In this document: positions 16,899-25,565 of the stretch, one piece after another
Layout: each line of letters begins with the position of its first letter
How positions within the stretch are numbered: position 1 is the first letter of the stretch
Source: Methanoregula formicica SMSP
Lineage (GTDB): Archaea > Halobacteriota > Methanomicrobia > Methanomicrobiales > Methanospirillaceae
Assembly: GCF_000327485.1 (NCBI RefSeq)
Contig: NC_019943.1
Span: 2,756,859-2,820,858 of the forward strand
DNA: 64,000 nt
Reading direction: 5' to 3'
The notes under the pieces: generated by a model
Seen by the model: the letters and a program-made list of their open reading frames with translations, nothing else
The model's database searches: none
Told to the model about the DNA's origin: nothing
Translations under genes and position numbers: made by a program

Positions 16899-17783
16899 AT
16901 GGAATGGAAACGCGACTGGGGCTTAACTGCCAGGGTCTGGTTCACGGGACTGCTTTTACTCCTGCTGTACCTTGTATTCATAACCATCCTCCTCGCATTC
17001 GGTGTGAGTGCCTGGTTCATAGTCCTGATTGCCGTTGGTATGGGACTGGTCCAGTACTTCTTCTCCGACAAGTTGGTGCTCTGGAGCACCGGCGCTAAAA
17101 TCGTTGAGGCAGATGAGCGCCCCGAACTGCACATGATGGTCCAGAAACTCTGCAGGGAGGCCGACCTGCCGATGCCGAAGATCGCCATCATGCAGAGCCC
17201 GGTACCCAATGCTTTTGCCACAGGCAGGAGCCCGAAGCACGCGGTCGTTGCCTGCACGGACTCGATCATGCGCCTCCTGAACAAGGACGAACTGGAGGCC
17301 GTACTCGCCCACGAGCTCTCGCATGTCAAGAACCGCGATATCTTAACGATGACCCTCGCCAGTTTCATCGCCATGATCGCTTCGATGATCATGCAGAGCT
17401 TCTTCTTCTCTGCACTGTTCGGTGGCAATAACCGGGAGAATGGCGGGGCATGGATTGTCATCTGGATCGTCTCGATCATCGTATACGCCATCAGCACACT
17501 CCTAATCCTTGCACTCTCGCGGTACCGCGAATTCGCCGCAGACCGGGGAAGTGCCCAGATCACCCGGAACCCACGGGCGCTCATCTCTGCACTGAACAAA
17601 ATCAGCGGGAGGATGGATGTTGTCCCACCGGAAGTCAAGGCAAAGGTCGAGGGGGCAAACGCATTCTACATCATCCCGGCACTCTCCGGAAATGCAATCA
17701 TGGAGCTCCTCTCCACCCACCCACCCCTCGAGAAACGGATCGCCAACCTCCAGAAGGTCGAGGCAGAGCTCCGTGGGTACTGA
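16899..17783 (+). CDS. htpX: HtpX-type zinc metalloprotease (M48)
   Basis: This 294-aa integral membrane protease acts in quality control of membrane proteins. Two N-terminal hydrophobic segments (about 12-56) are followed by the zinc motif HELSH (138-142) and, after another hydrophobic pair (150-205), by REFAADRGSA with the third zinc ligand Glu. The NAFATGR and THPPLEKRI blocks are typical of HtpX. The gene stands alone upstream of two tRNA genes. Confidence 0.95.
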   Translation: MEWKRDWGLTARVWFTGLLLLLLYLVFITILLAFGVSAWFIVLIAVGMGLVQYFFSDKLVLWSTGAKIVEADERPELHMMVQKLCREADLPMPKIAIMQSPVPNAFATGRSPKHAVVACTDSIMRLLNKDELEAVLAHELSHVKNRDILTMTLASFIAMIASMIMQSFFFSALFGGNNRENGGAWIVIWIVSIIVYAISTLLILALSRYREFAADRGSAQITRNPRALISALNKISGRMDVVPPEVKAKVEGANAFYIIPALSGNAIMELLSTHPPLEKRIANLQKVEAELRGY

Positions 17784-17957
17784 CCATTCCCTCTTTTTTT
17801 CCATGGGATTGTGAATTTGTCTTCTTCAGGAAGATCCCTTATCAGCGGGTGCAGAGTATCCTCTTCCCGAGAGAACACCGCTCTCCCATCCATTGCTCCG
17901 GGCAACAGGCAGTGACAATCCTTAATACGCCTCCCCGCCAAAATTGTAGAGCACAGT

Positions 17958-18028
17958 GCATCGATGGTCTAGAGGCATGACTTAGGCCTTCCAAGCCTAT
18001 AGCCCGGGTTCGATTCCCGGTCGATGCA
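17958..18028 (+). tRNA. tRNA-Gly (anticodon TCC)
   Basis: The acceptor stem GCATCGA pairs with TCGATGC, with discriminator A at 18028. The anticodon stem TAGGC/GCCTA encloses loop CTTCCAA with anticodon TCC. The T arm contains GGTTCGATTCC. There is no intron, and CCA is not encoded. A TATA-like TTAATAC at about 17922 could be the promoter for this and the next tRNA. Confidence 0.95.
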
Positions 18029-18032
18029 TTTT

Positions 18033-18106
18033 GGGCTCGTGGTCTAGTTGGCTATGACGTCGCCTTCACACGGCGAAGATCTCGTGTTCGAATCACGACG
18101 GGCCCA
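18033..18106 (+). tRNA. tRNA-Val (anticodon CAC)
   Basis: The acceptor GGGCTCG pairs with CGGGCCC, allowing one G-T pair, with discriminator A at 18106. The anticodon stem TCGCC/GGCGA encloses loop TTCACAC with anticodon CAC. The T arm contains GTTCGAATC. Only 4 bp separate it from tRNA-Gly, so both are probably processed from one transcript. Confidence 0.95.
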
Positions 18107-18334
18107 TCATCTGTTTTCCGGATTTTCAGGTCTGCTGGCAGCATAGCCAGACGTTCGGGGGTGTCTCCCGAAGATGCATAATATCCTGGTATGCGGCCCC
18201 ATCTGCGATTGAAGCCTGTGGATATCCCGAGAAAAAAACCGTGGACCGGCACTTTCGGGACACCCCAGCGACACCGACCTTCCCATCTTACTTTACAATG
18301 TGAAAACAGGTGAATATGTAAAACCGGAACAGAT

Positions 18335-18598
18335 ATGGCCGAGCGGACACAAAAGGATTCCTTGAGAAGTTCGGGTCAGCAACAAGGAGATGCTTTTCTC
18401 ATGCGTGGATATTGGTCATTTCATGTAAACAAAGGCGTGATCCGTTATCTTCTTGCATACTTTTCGGCACTTGTGACTTTTGTAGCAGTCATGATTACCA
18501 CCGAGGAGTTCCCGTATGCCCTTGTTTCTTCCGCAGCTGTATACATAGCTGTCCGGGTTGTGATCTATCTCAGGTTTGGACCGGAACAGAGCGAATAG
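18335..18598 (+). CDS. Small hypothetical membrane protein
   Basis: This 87-aa protein has a polar N-terminus (residues 1-30, Gln/Ser/Lys-rich) followed by two predicted membrane helices (about 37-55 and 61-78) and a short charged tail. I recognise no family. A possible alternative start is the internal Met23 (MRGYW), which would remove most of the polar region. It sits alone downstream of the tRNAs and converges with the small-repeat gene on the opposite strand. Confidence 0.5.
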   Translation: MAERTQKDSLRSSGQQQGDAFLMRGYWSFHVNKGVIRYLLAYFSALVTFVAVMITTEEFPYALVSSAAVYIAVRVVIYLRFGPEQSE

Positions 18599-18731
18599 CC
18601 CGGCCTGCAACGGCATCGTTTCTCATCAGCCAACACCTGCAGGCTCGCGAGAAACTCCCCCACAGGGTAAAAGTATGAGCAGGATTGCCGGCGTTTGCCG
18701 GCATTCCTGCGTGCAAAAGGAAAAAGTGAGA

Positions 18732-18947
18732 TTATGCGTTCTTCATCTTGGCCTTGGCGACGAAGCCGTCCTTGCCAATGTAGTACATGTAGCCCTTTTC
18801 CTTGGCTACCTTCTCAGTTCCGACTTTCTTCTTCTTGCCGGACTTGTTGTGCTTCATCGGGGCTGCCCAGACATACCCGTCCTTGCCAATGAAGTAGAGG
18901 TATCCCTTTTCGCGCTGAATCTTTTCTTTTCCAATTTTCGTTCCCAT
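18732..18947 (-). CDS. Small basic protein with two tandem aromatic repeats
   Basis: This 71-aa, Lys/Gly/Tyr-rich protein is built from two copies of a ~17-residue unit: EKGYLYFIGKDGYVWAAPM (residues ~13-31) and EKGYMYYIGKDGFVAKAKM (~50-68). They are joined by a KHNKSGKKKKVG linker. The pattern suggests a pair of small beta units or a nucleic-acid or peptidoglycan-like binding fold, but the function is unknown. There are no cysteines and no signal peptide. It has a strong consensus TATA/BRE promoter and a GAGGTG ribosome binding site, so high expression is likely. Confidence 0.7.
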   Translation of the reverse strand: MGTKIGKEKIQREKGYLYFIGKDGYVWAAPMKHNKSGKKKKVGTEKVAKEKGYMYYIGKDGFVAKAKMKNA

Positions 18948-19000
18948 TTAAACACCTCAAAACCGCAATCGGGTTTTGATAATGAGAGTTGACGCCTGAT

Positions 19001-19016
19001 AATATAAAAAGTTTCC
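19001..19016 (-). promoter_or_regulatory. BRE/TATA promoter of the tandem-repeat protein gene
   Basis: On the minus strand GGAAAC is followed by CTTTTTATATT, a near-ideal BRE plus TATA box. Transcription would start about 25 bp further on (near 18978), giving a ~30-nt leader with GAGGTG before the ATG at 18947. Confidence 0.6.
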
Positions 19017-19241
19017 GTCGAAAGCCCGTCGAAGCTTGGATTTTAGCCACGTATTTAAGGCGTTTTTGGTCATTCTGGCGCAGTATTTCCTCCGTTTTAA
19101 AACCTTCAATATAACGTCCGTTTCGCCTAAATCTCCCTATATCTTTGCAGAATGCCTGTTTCTGCACCCGGATTAACCGGATGCAGAAGCGCGGCGCGGA
19201 GGGGGGATTGTTTGAAGGGTTTGCCGGGGGGTGCGGCAGGA

Positions 19242-19883
19242 TCAGCCAAGGTTCATGACCGGCTGGATTCGGGCCGGGGTCATACGGGGGATTGTCAGGG
19301 GGGCCGCAACACCTTCAGGCCAGAGCGTGATCGTAAACTGCCCGTATGACGGGGTACCTGTTGTGGGGCAGAGGGTAATCTCAAACTGTTCGCCCGGTTC
19401 CAGCCATTCATCGGCATCTGCAATCCGGCCGGGGAGCATGTTGTACTTATTGGAGATTGTCCAGTTCGGGCAAATGAGCACCGTCGGTGGTGTTTTACGG
19501 ATTATTTCAAATTCATTATTCCGGCTCCACAATACCCGGACCTTATCCATATCGATTGCCCCGGTGTCTCCGATAAAGAGAGATACCGTGAAACGCACTA
19601 CCCCCAGCTGCATCGGGTCTTCCTTTACCGTTATGACACGGAGAAGGCCTTTTGTCCTGCTGGTCATCGGGAACCCATACACGTTCCCGACGGTCTGGAC
19701 ATTATCGCCGGATATGTAGGCGCTCTCGGCAACAAGCCCTCCGGGAAATGTACGTAATGGATCAGGAGCACAGCCACTCAAAAACACCAGCAGGAAGGCA
19801 GCACCTGCAACCAGAACGCTGACGAGAATAATCAGTTCCAGACCGGTGACCGCCTTCTCTGTGTCCCGTGGATCCTGCATCAT
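19242..19883 (-). CDS. Archaellin-like / type IV pilin-like secreted protein
   Basis: This 213-aa protein has an N-terminus matching the archaellin class III signal pattern: a short charged leader (RDTEKA), then VTGLELIILVSVLVAG with Gly+3 and Glu, as in Methanomicrobiales archaellins. The segment DNVQTVGNVYG and the following beta-rich region also resemble archaellins. Unusually, the hydrophobic helix ends in LSGC, which could act as a lipobox. One N-glycosylation sequon (NWT) is visible. No archaellum motor genes are near, so it may be a minor pilin or a lipid-anchored surface protein. Confidence 0.6.
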   Translation of the reverse strand: MMQDPRDTEKAVTGLELIILVSVLVAGAAFLLVFLSGCAPDPLRTFPGGLVAESAYISGDNVQTVGNVYGFPMTSRTKGLLRVITVKEDPMQLGVVRFTVSLFIGDTGAIDMDKVRVLWSRNNEFEIIRKTPPTVLICPNWTISNKYNMLPGRIADADEWLEPGEQFEITLCPTTGTPSYGQFTITLWPEGVAAPLTIPRMTPARIQPVMNLG

Positions 19884-19984
19884 ATGAGTGGGTTGCCGGA
19901 GTGATTGTATATAGATTCCTCTGTTATCAGAAGATCTGTCCCCTGAGTTTATCGTCCTGAAACACCCATAGGTACAGGAATTTC

Positions 19985-21109
19985 ATGTACTTCCATCTCA
20001 TCCTGACCGACAACTGCAACCTCTGCTGCAGTTACTGCCGGGCAAAGGCATTCCTTGACCTGGATGAGAGCGAGAGCGAACGGGCAGTGGAGATTGACGA
20101 GCAGATTCCCATTGATCTGGAATATGATCTGGATACTCTCTACGCATTTCTCAGAAAGGATCCATCCCCCACGGTGACATTTTACGGGGGGGAGCCGCTC
20201 CTCCGTGCCGATCTCATCGAGACGATCGTTCGGGAGGCCCCGGTACAGCGGTTCATGATGCAGACAAACGGGCTCCTGCTGGACCGCCTTTCCCCAGCGA
20301 TAACCAACCGGTTCACTACCATTCTTGTTTCCCTTGACGGGAGGAAGGCTCTTACCGATGCAAACAGGGGTGACGGGGTGTATGATCGGGTAATGAAGAA
20401 TGTCCGGGAGATCTGTGCCAACGGTTACCAGGGAGAACTCATCGCACGGATGACCGTAACGGAGAAGACAGATATCGTGGATGCCGTCCACTGGCTGGCA
20501 GAGAACCCTGACTTCCCGTTCAGGTCCATTCATTGGCAGTTGGACGCAAACTTTGCCGGGGACTTTTCCTACCGCCAGTTTGCCGCATGGGTTGCCGGAT
20601 CGTATAATCCGGGGATCCGGACCCTGGTGAACGACTGGGTCGACCACATGGAGGCACACGGGGAAGTGCTCTGCTGGTACCCGTTCCTAGACTGCATGGA
20701 GGACCTTCTTCTCGGGCGCCCCTCCCTGCTCCGGTGTGGATCCGGGCATACCAATTATACCATCTTGACCGATGGCCACATCGCACCCTGCCCGGTGATG
20801 ATCGGCATGAAACAGTACTATGTCGGCCATATCAGGGATGCGGACCCGAAAATGCTCGATCATATTTACGTAGGAGAGGAGTGCCTGAAATGTCCAATCC
20901 GGTCATTCTGCGGAGGCCGCTGCCTCTATTCCAACATCACCCGTCCCTGGGGCGAACCCGAACGACATCTTGTCTGCAGGACCGTGGAGAACCTCCATGC
21001 CGCACTGAATGAGACCCTACCCCATGTCAGGAAACTCCTTGCAGAAGGCACAATTACTCGCGAACAGTTCCATCATGAGAAGTTCAACGGGTGTGAGATC
21101 ATCCCGTAG
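19985..21109 (+). CDS. Radical SAM enzyme with C-terminal SPASM-like cluster domain, putative peptide-modifying
   Basis: This 374-aa protein has the canonical radical SAM motif CNLCCSYC (Cys11, Cys15, Cys18), the GGEPLL motif and the (beta/alpha) barrel core. The C-terminal part carries additional cysteines (RCGSGHTNYTILTDGHIAPCP, CLKCPIRSFCGGRCLY) forming a SPASM/Twitch-type auxiliary iron-sulphur region. Such enzymes typically modify ribosomal peptides or mature quinohaem-type proteins. It resembles the archaeal putative peptide-modifying group known from Methanospirillum, although its substrate is unknown. Neighbouring small genes (CxxC peptide at 21216, repeat protein at 18732) are candidate partners by position only. 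Confidence 0.85.
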   Translation: MYFHLILTDNCNLCCSYCRAKAFLDLDESESERAVEIDEQIPIDLEYDLDTLYAFLRKDPSPTVTFYGGEPLLRADLIETIVREAPVQRFMMQTNGLLLDRLSPAITNRFTTILVSLDGRKALTDANRGDGVYDRVMKNVREICANGYQGELIARMTVTEKTDIVDAVHWLAENPDFPFRSIHWQLDANFAGDFSYRQFAAWVAGSYNPGIRTLVNDWVDHMEAHGEVLCWYPFLDCMEDLLLGRPSLLRCGSGHTNYTILTDGHIAPCPVMIGMKQYYVGHIRDADPKMLDHIYVGEECLKCPIRSFCGGRCLYSNITRPWGEPERHLVCRTVENLHAALNETLPHVRKLLAEGTITREQFHHEKFNGCEIIP

Positions 21110-21215
21110 TCCACGCATCAGGATATTTATATAAAAGTATCTTTGTTGAGGGAGATGTATTTATACTGGACAGGTAATTGTATACTTGCAGATAACCACT
21201 GCATGAGTAAAAACA

Positions 21216-21383
21216 ATGGAGAGAAAGAGTTTTGGTGGCCCGAGAAATTTCGGTCCCAGGGAAATGACAAAGACAGTCTGCTCTGACTGTGGAAAGGAAT
21301 GCGAAGTCCCGTTCAAGCCCACGGAAGGAAGGCCGGTCTACTGCAGGGACTGCCTGCCCAAGCACCGGAAACCCCGGTTCTAA
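21216..21383 (+). CDS. CxxC-x17-CxxC zinc-ribbon peptide
   Basis: This 55-aa protein contains Cys22/Cys25 and Cys43/Cys46 separated by exactly 17 residues, the pattern of the CxxC-x17-CxxC small domain common in archaea. A Gly/Arg-rich N-terminus (SFGGPRNFGPRE) precedes the domain and the tail is basic (KHRKPRF), so nucleic-acid binding is plausible. A TATA-like TTTATATAAA at about 21124-21133 provides a promoter. A T-rich run follows the stop. It is transcribed in the same direction as the radical SAM gene, 106 bp downstream. Confidence 0.8.
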   Translation: MERKSFGGPRNFGPREMTKTVCSDCGKECEVPFKPTEGRPVYCRDCLPKHRKPRF

Positions 21384-21482
21384 GATCTTATTTTTCTCTT
21401 TTTTTGCTGGTGCAATGTACCGCAATCGAAACAGCGGACCCGATCATGGTCGTGCATTAACCACACTACCTGACTAGTTTTC

Positions 21483-22094
21483 CTATTGGTTTTTACGAAT
21501 CTCCTGCCGGAACCGGTGGATAATATCGTAGAGCATCAGGCGGAATTCTGCCCCAATCTCCTCCCAGGTTTTTGCATCCGTGACTCCCGTAGGGTTCGGC
21601 CCCGTTCCCGTGGAGGGGGTTCCATGGAGAACCTGCCCTTCAGCAGGCACCTCCCCGGCGCGGGACTGGAGCCAGAGCTGGCGCAGGATCGCATAATACC
21701 CGCTGACGAGGACGATGAGAAATACCATGGTCGCGATAATCGGCGCCAGAAACGAGAACAGGGGAGAGAGTGTTGTCGAAGTGACCGTGTCTGTCCACTG
21801 AAAGATCCTGAGCAGGAACATGATGCAGAAAACACTCCCAAATGCCGTTATGATCGGTGCGGGGAGATTGAAGGGAAACGGGAATGCCGCAAAAACGTCA
21901 CCGACCATGAGGATCAGCGCAATGAGAATGAGAAGCCAGAAGTTCCCGTTGATGAACGTTACGGCGGAGATGAAGACGGGGTTTTCCACATAATGCGTCA
22001 GGATGTTTGCAAGGACGATAGCGATCAGAAGGCAGATGATCCCGATCATCCGGGTTGCAAACACCCACCCTAAGGAATGTGAACGACAGCGCAT
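21483..22094 (-). CDS. Hypothetical membrane protein with four predicted helices
   Basis: This 203-aa protein has four hydrophobic segments: residues about 14-35, 50-68, 78-98 and 108-135. A Gly/Pro/Thr-rich cytoplasmic linker and a charged amphipathic C-terminus follow (EEIGAEFRLMLYDIIHRFRQEIRK). I recognise no family. The start MRCRSHS is preceded by a strong GGGAGGT at suitable spacing, so an internal Met16 start is less likely. It is transcribed divergently from the trp operon. Confidence 0.7.
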   Translation of the reverse strand: MRCRSHSLGWVFATRMIGIICLLIAIVLANILTHYVENPVFISAVTFINGNFWLLILIALILMVGDVFAAFPFPFNLPAPIITAFGSVFCIMFLLRIFQWTDTVTSTTLSPLFSFLAPIIATMVFLIVLVSGYYAILRQLWLQSRAGEVPAEGQVLHGTPSTGTGPNPTGVTDAKTWEEIGAEFRLMLYDIIHRFRQEIRKNQ

Positions 22095-22285
22095 CAGGGA
22101 ACCTCCCGGAATTTCGTATCAGTGTTGGAGGGCAGGCTATAAGAGTATTGGACATCCGTTCAGGAAACTTTTAAGACGGGCAAGGGCAGGTGTCCAGTAT
22201 TGTGATGCATGTGATCCGGAGATTGCCCCGGACCAGGAGTTCGCGCGCGATCTCACAGAACGTTCCGTTTCACCTAAAAAATGTA

Positions 22286-22429
22286 ATATAAAATGCTACA
22301 ATAACCAAAAAATTACAATAATGTATAAATATGTACAAAGTTGACCATGTATTCACACTCTGCGGGAATGCTTCCGCACGAAAAACCAGGAATTCTCACT
22401 GAAAGAACAACCGGCCCCTGACTGGCCGG
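22286..22429 (+). promoter_or_regulatory. trp operon promoter, TGTACA-type boxes and leader hairpins
   Basis: The 350-bp region before trpE contains an AATATAAAA TATA element (22286-22294) and a second TATA-like TGTATAAATATG. TGTATA (22323) and TGTACA (22332) are spaced 9 bp and face each other as TGTA-N8-TACA. TGTACA is the TRP box recognised by the archaeal repressor TrpY in Methanothermobacter, so a similar control is possible. The leader contains a GCGGGA/TTCCGC hairpin (near 22360) and a perfect CCGGCC/GGCCGG stem (22411-22429). The rest of 22095-22285 shows no gene. Confidence 0.4.
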
Positions 22430-22444
22430 ATCGGTTACCAGAAA

Positions 22445-23971
22445 ATGACACAAAAACTGATACTCAATCTCGGATTGGATGAGTTCATTACCGCGGTAAA
22501 GACCCAGCCCAAACCGCTCATCATCCCCCTTTGTGCGGAACTGCCGCTCCCGGATATCTCACCGCTTGTCCTGTATGAGGGCACGACGACAGGATGCGGA
22601 TTCCTGCTGGAATCAATGGAGGGGAGTGAGAAACTTGCCCGGTATTCCTTTATCGGGATAGAGCCGGAGATGATCGTCACGGTACAGGACACCGTTGAGA
22701 TTGCCGGGAATGAGCCTTTTACCTCTATTGCCCAGGACCCTGACGGCACAAACCCGGTTGACCGGATACAATCGATCCTCTCGCGGTTCCATTACATGAA
22801 TGTCAAGGCTCCCCGGTTTTTCGGGGGCATGGTCGGGTATTTCGCGTATGACTGCGTGTACTCGCTCTTTGATAACGTAAAACGGACCACAAAAAAAGCG
22901 ACAGGTCTACCAGACAGTTATCACGATGCCCGGTTCATGCTCACAAAAGACTGTATCGTGATCGATCACCGGGATAAACGGATGTACCTCTTCTCCAGCC
23001 CGTTCCTCACCTATGACTCCGATCTCAGGATGGAATATGAACAATGCACACGGAAGATCCAAGCCCTTGCTGACAGGATCGCGGGACTGGTTCCCAGACA
23101 ATCGGGCGTTTTCCCCCCCTCGACGAAGGTAACCCCCTCTTCATTTGGCACCTCTGTTTCTCAGCAAACATTCGAGCAGGCGGTGACCGATGTCAAGAGT
23201 CATATCGTTGCCGGGGACATCTTCCAGGCAGTACTCTCACGAAGGCTGGACTTTCCCGTTCCGGATGATCCCTTCGCGGTCTATGCTGCCCTGCGCGAGA
23301 TCAATCCGAGCCCGTACATGTACTATCTCGATTTTGGTGAGGAGAAGATCATCGGGGCAAGTCCCGAGATGCTGGTACGGGTCGAGAGACGCCAGGTGAC
23401 AACGGTCCCGATTGCCGGAACTCGCCCGCGGGGCCGTACGGCAGAGGAGGACACCCGGCTGGAAAAAGAACTGCTCATGGACAAGAAGGAGCGTGCAGAG
23501 CATACCATGCTCGTCGATCTTGCACGAAATGATCTTGGCCGCGTCTGCCGCTTTGGGTCGGTGCAGGTCAGCGAGTTCATGGGCATCGAGAAGTTCTCCC
23601 ACGTCCAGCATATCGTGTCAACGGTCAGCGGCACACTCCGCGACAACTTGGACTGCTATGACGCCTTCAAGTCCTGTTTCCCAGCAGGGACCGTATCGGG
23701 CGCCCCCAAGATCCGGGCAATGCAGATCATTGACGAGCAGGAGCCGGAGAAACGGGGGCTGTATGCCGGCGCTGTCGGGTATATCGGATTTGACCGGAAC
23801 CTGGATTTCGCCATCGCCATACGGACAATACAGGTGATAAATGGCCGGGCATATGTCCAGGTCGGTGCGGGAATCGTTGCTGATTCGGTTCCGGAAAACG
23901 AGTGGAAAGAGACCGAAAACAAAGCGGCGGCAATGATCCGGGCAATCGAACGTTCTGGAGCCTGTTCATGA
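22445..23971 (+). CDS. trpE: Anthranilate synthase component I
   Basis: This 508-aa chorismate-binding subunit makes anthranilate with TrpG. The N-terminal domain carries the LLES tryptophan feedback site (FLLESMEGSEKLARYSFIG). The C-terminal chorismate-utilising domain has GDIFQAVLSRR, GASPEMLVR, PIAGTRPRGR, DLARNDLGRV and FPAGTVSGAPKIRAM. It begins the complete trpEGDCFBA operon; its stop overlaps the trpG start by 4 bp. Confidence 0.97.
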   Translation: MTQKLILNLGLDEFITAVKTQPKPLIIPLCAELPLPDISPLVLYEGTTTGCGFLLESMEGSEKLARYSFIGIEPEMIVTVQDTVEIAGNEPFTSIAQDPDGTNPVDRIQSILSRFHYMNVKAPRFFGGMVGYFAYDCVYSLFDNVKRTTKKATGLPDSYHDARFMLTKDCIVIDHRDKRMYLFSSPFLTYDSDLRMEYEQCTRKIQALADRIAGLVPRQSGVFPPSTKVTPSSFGTSVSQQTFEQAVTDVKSHIVAGDIFQAVLSRRLDFPVPDDPFAVYAALREINPSPYMYYLDFGEEKIIGASPEMLVRVERRQVTTVPIAGTRPRGRTAEEDTRLEKELLMDKKERAEHTMLVDLARNDLGRVCRFGSVQVSEFMGIEKFSHVQHIVSTVSGTLRDNLDCYDAFKSCFPAGTVSGAPKIRAMQIIDEQEPEKRGLYAGAVGYIGFDRNLDFAIAIRTIQVINGRAYVQVGAGIVADSVPENEWKETENKAAAMIRAIERSGACS

Positions 23972-24549
23972 AAGTACTGATTGTAGACTGTTACGACAGT
24001 TTCACCTATAACCTGTACCAGCAGGTGGGAAAGCTTGGAGCCGAACCGGTTGTCCTGTCCTGCGACACACCTGTAGACGTGGTGAAGCGGACACCATGCG
24101 AGCGTATCATCCTCTCGCCGGGCCCGGGAACCCCGGATGACGCTGGCGTTTGTCCTGATGTACTGGAAACGATGAGCCGGAAGATCCCAACGCTCGGGGT
24201 CTGTCTTGGCCACCAGGTAATCTGCACAGCATTTGGCGGGGAGGTTGTCCGCGCACCGCACCTGATGCACGGGAAAACCTCGGCCATCCAGCACACCGGG
24301 ACAGGGATCTTCAGCAGGGTCCCGACGCCCTTTGTCGCCACCCGCTACCATTCCCTTATCGCAAGGGATGCATCCCTGCCTGATGATCTGGAGATCACGG
24401 CAACCAGTACCGATGACGGATATGTCATGGGGGTGCGTCACCGGTCCTACCCGATTGACGGGGTGCAGTTCCACCCGGAGAGTGTCCTCTCAACGGAGGG
24501 CGACCACATCATCAGGAACTTCCTTTTCGGAGCGGGGGTAGGATCGTGA
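23968..24549 (+). CDS. trpG: Anthranilate synthase component II (glutamine amidotransferase)
   Basis: This 193-aa class I glutamine amidotransferase supplies ammonia to TrpE. It shows the catalytic triad: Cys in [10 protein letters not shown], and His-Glu in VQFHPESV. The oxyanion region [11 protein letters not shown] is present. The start at 23968 ([16 protein letters not shown]) matches the family and overlaps trpE by 4 bp; a longer open frame upstream is not used. It overlaps trpD by 4 bp (GTGA). Confidence 0.97.
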   Translation: MKVLIVDCYDSFTYNLYQQVGKLGAEPVVLSCDTPVDVVKRTPCERIILSPGPGTPDDAGVCPDVLETMSRKIPTLGVCLGHQVICTAFGGEVVRAPHLMHGKTSAIQHTGTGIFSRVPTPFVATRYHSLIARDASLPDDLEITATSTDDGYVMGVRHRSYPIDGVQFHPESVLSTEGDHIIRNFLFGAGVGS

Positions 24550-25565
24550 TCTTCAGGGAGATCATCCAGCGGTTGATGGACCAGCAGGATCTTACCGAAG
24601 CCGAGGCGGCCGGAGCCATGGACACCATCATGGAGGGCAAAGCAACCCCGGCACAGATTGGTGCTTTCCTTACTGCGCTCCGGATGAAAGGAGAACGACC
24701 GTATGAGATTGCCGCGTTTGCCCGCATCATGCGACAGCACGCGGTCTCCATCAGGCCGGTAACGACACGGCTGCTGGTCGACACCTGCGGCACCGGGGGC
24801 GACAGCATGCGTACATTCAATATCAGTACGGCATCGGCATTCGTTGCCGCGGGCGCGGGAATCCCGGTTGTCAAGCATGGCAACCGGAGCGTCAGCAGCC
24901 TCTGCGGTTCTGCGGACGTCCTTTCAGCCCTCGGGGTGAACATCGCCCTTGGGCCTGATTCCCAGGCTGGCATTCTCGAGAGGGCGGGTATCGCGTTCCT
25001 CTTCGCACCAATGCACCACCCGGCCATGCGCCACGTGATGGCCGCCCGGCAGGAGATCGGGTGCAGGACGGTCTTCAACATCCTTGGCCCGCTGGCAAAC
25101 CCGGCAGGCGCCCAGGCACAGGTGCTGGGAGTGTACCACCCAGACCTGACTCCCACGATGGCGGAGGTCTTAAGGCTCCTTGGGATCTCCCGTGCCATGG
25201 TGGTTCACGGGAGCGGACTGGATGAGATCACCACAACAGGGGAAACGGTAGTCTCGGAGCTTAAGGAGGACGTAATCCATAACTATTCCCTGGATTGCAG
25301 GGACTATGGCATTGCACCGGCACAGGTCCCTGATCTGTCTGGCGGAGATGCTGCTACCAATGCACGCATTATCCGGGACATCCTCCATGGTGAGCGGGGA
25401 CCGGGGCGGGACATCGTGCTCATGAATGCCGGCGCCGCCATCTATGTTGGGGGCATGGCTCGCGACCTGCACGAGGGAGTACTCCTGGCCGGAACTGCGA
25501 TCGATTCAGGAAATGCCCTTGCACGGCTCAATGCGCTGGTGGATACCACACGGGGTGCCGCATGA
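24546..25565 (+). CDS. trpD: Anthranilate phosphoribosyltransferase
   Basis: This 339-aa enzyme transfers phosphoribosyl from PRPP to anthranilate. Conserved elements: [15 protein letters not shown] (PRPP binding), [17 protein letters not shown] and the DE-containing metal region [12 protein letters not shown]. It starts with GTG at 24546, overlapping trpG. Length is normal for the family. Confidence 0.97.
   Translation: MIFREIIQRLMDQQDLTEAEAAGAMDTIMEGKATPAQIGAFLTALRMKGERPYEIAAFARIMRQHAVSIRPVTTRLLVDTCGTGGDSMRTFNISTASAFVAAGAGIPVVKHGNRSVSSLCGSADVLSALGVNIALGPDSQAGILERAGIAFLFAPMHHPAMRHVMAARQEIGCRTVFNILGPLANPAGAQAQVLGVYHPDLTPTMAEVLRLLGISRAMVVHGSGLDEITTTGETVVSELKEDVIHNYSLDCRDYGIAPAQVPDLSGGDAATNARIIRDILHGERGPGRDIVLMNAGAAIYVGGMARDLHEGVLLAGTAIDSGNALARLNALVDTTRGAA

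Noticed and set aside
15575..17098. Long plus-strand ORF of 507 codons across the palindrome-rich spacer and DUF1917/htpX region
   Set aside because: Composition is low-complexity and shifts at gene borders. It overlaps the DUF1917 gene on the opposite strand and the start of htpX, both with recognisable domains.
16775..17638. N-terminal extension of the minus-strand DUF1917 frame
   Set aside because: It lies antisense to htpX and lacks protein-like character; MAEADPEALAD at 16774 gives a sensible start.
22003..22344. Plus-strand ORF of 113 codons between the membrane protein and trpE
   Set aside because: It runs antisense to the membrane protein start and through promoter sequence; composition is unconvincing, though a short CDACDPEIAP part looks protein-like.
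22347..22421. 24-codon leader ORF in the trp leader as a tryptophan attenuator peptide
   Set aside because: It contains no Trp codons and archaeal attenuation by this mechanism is not established.
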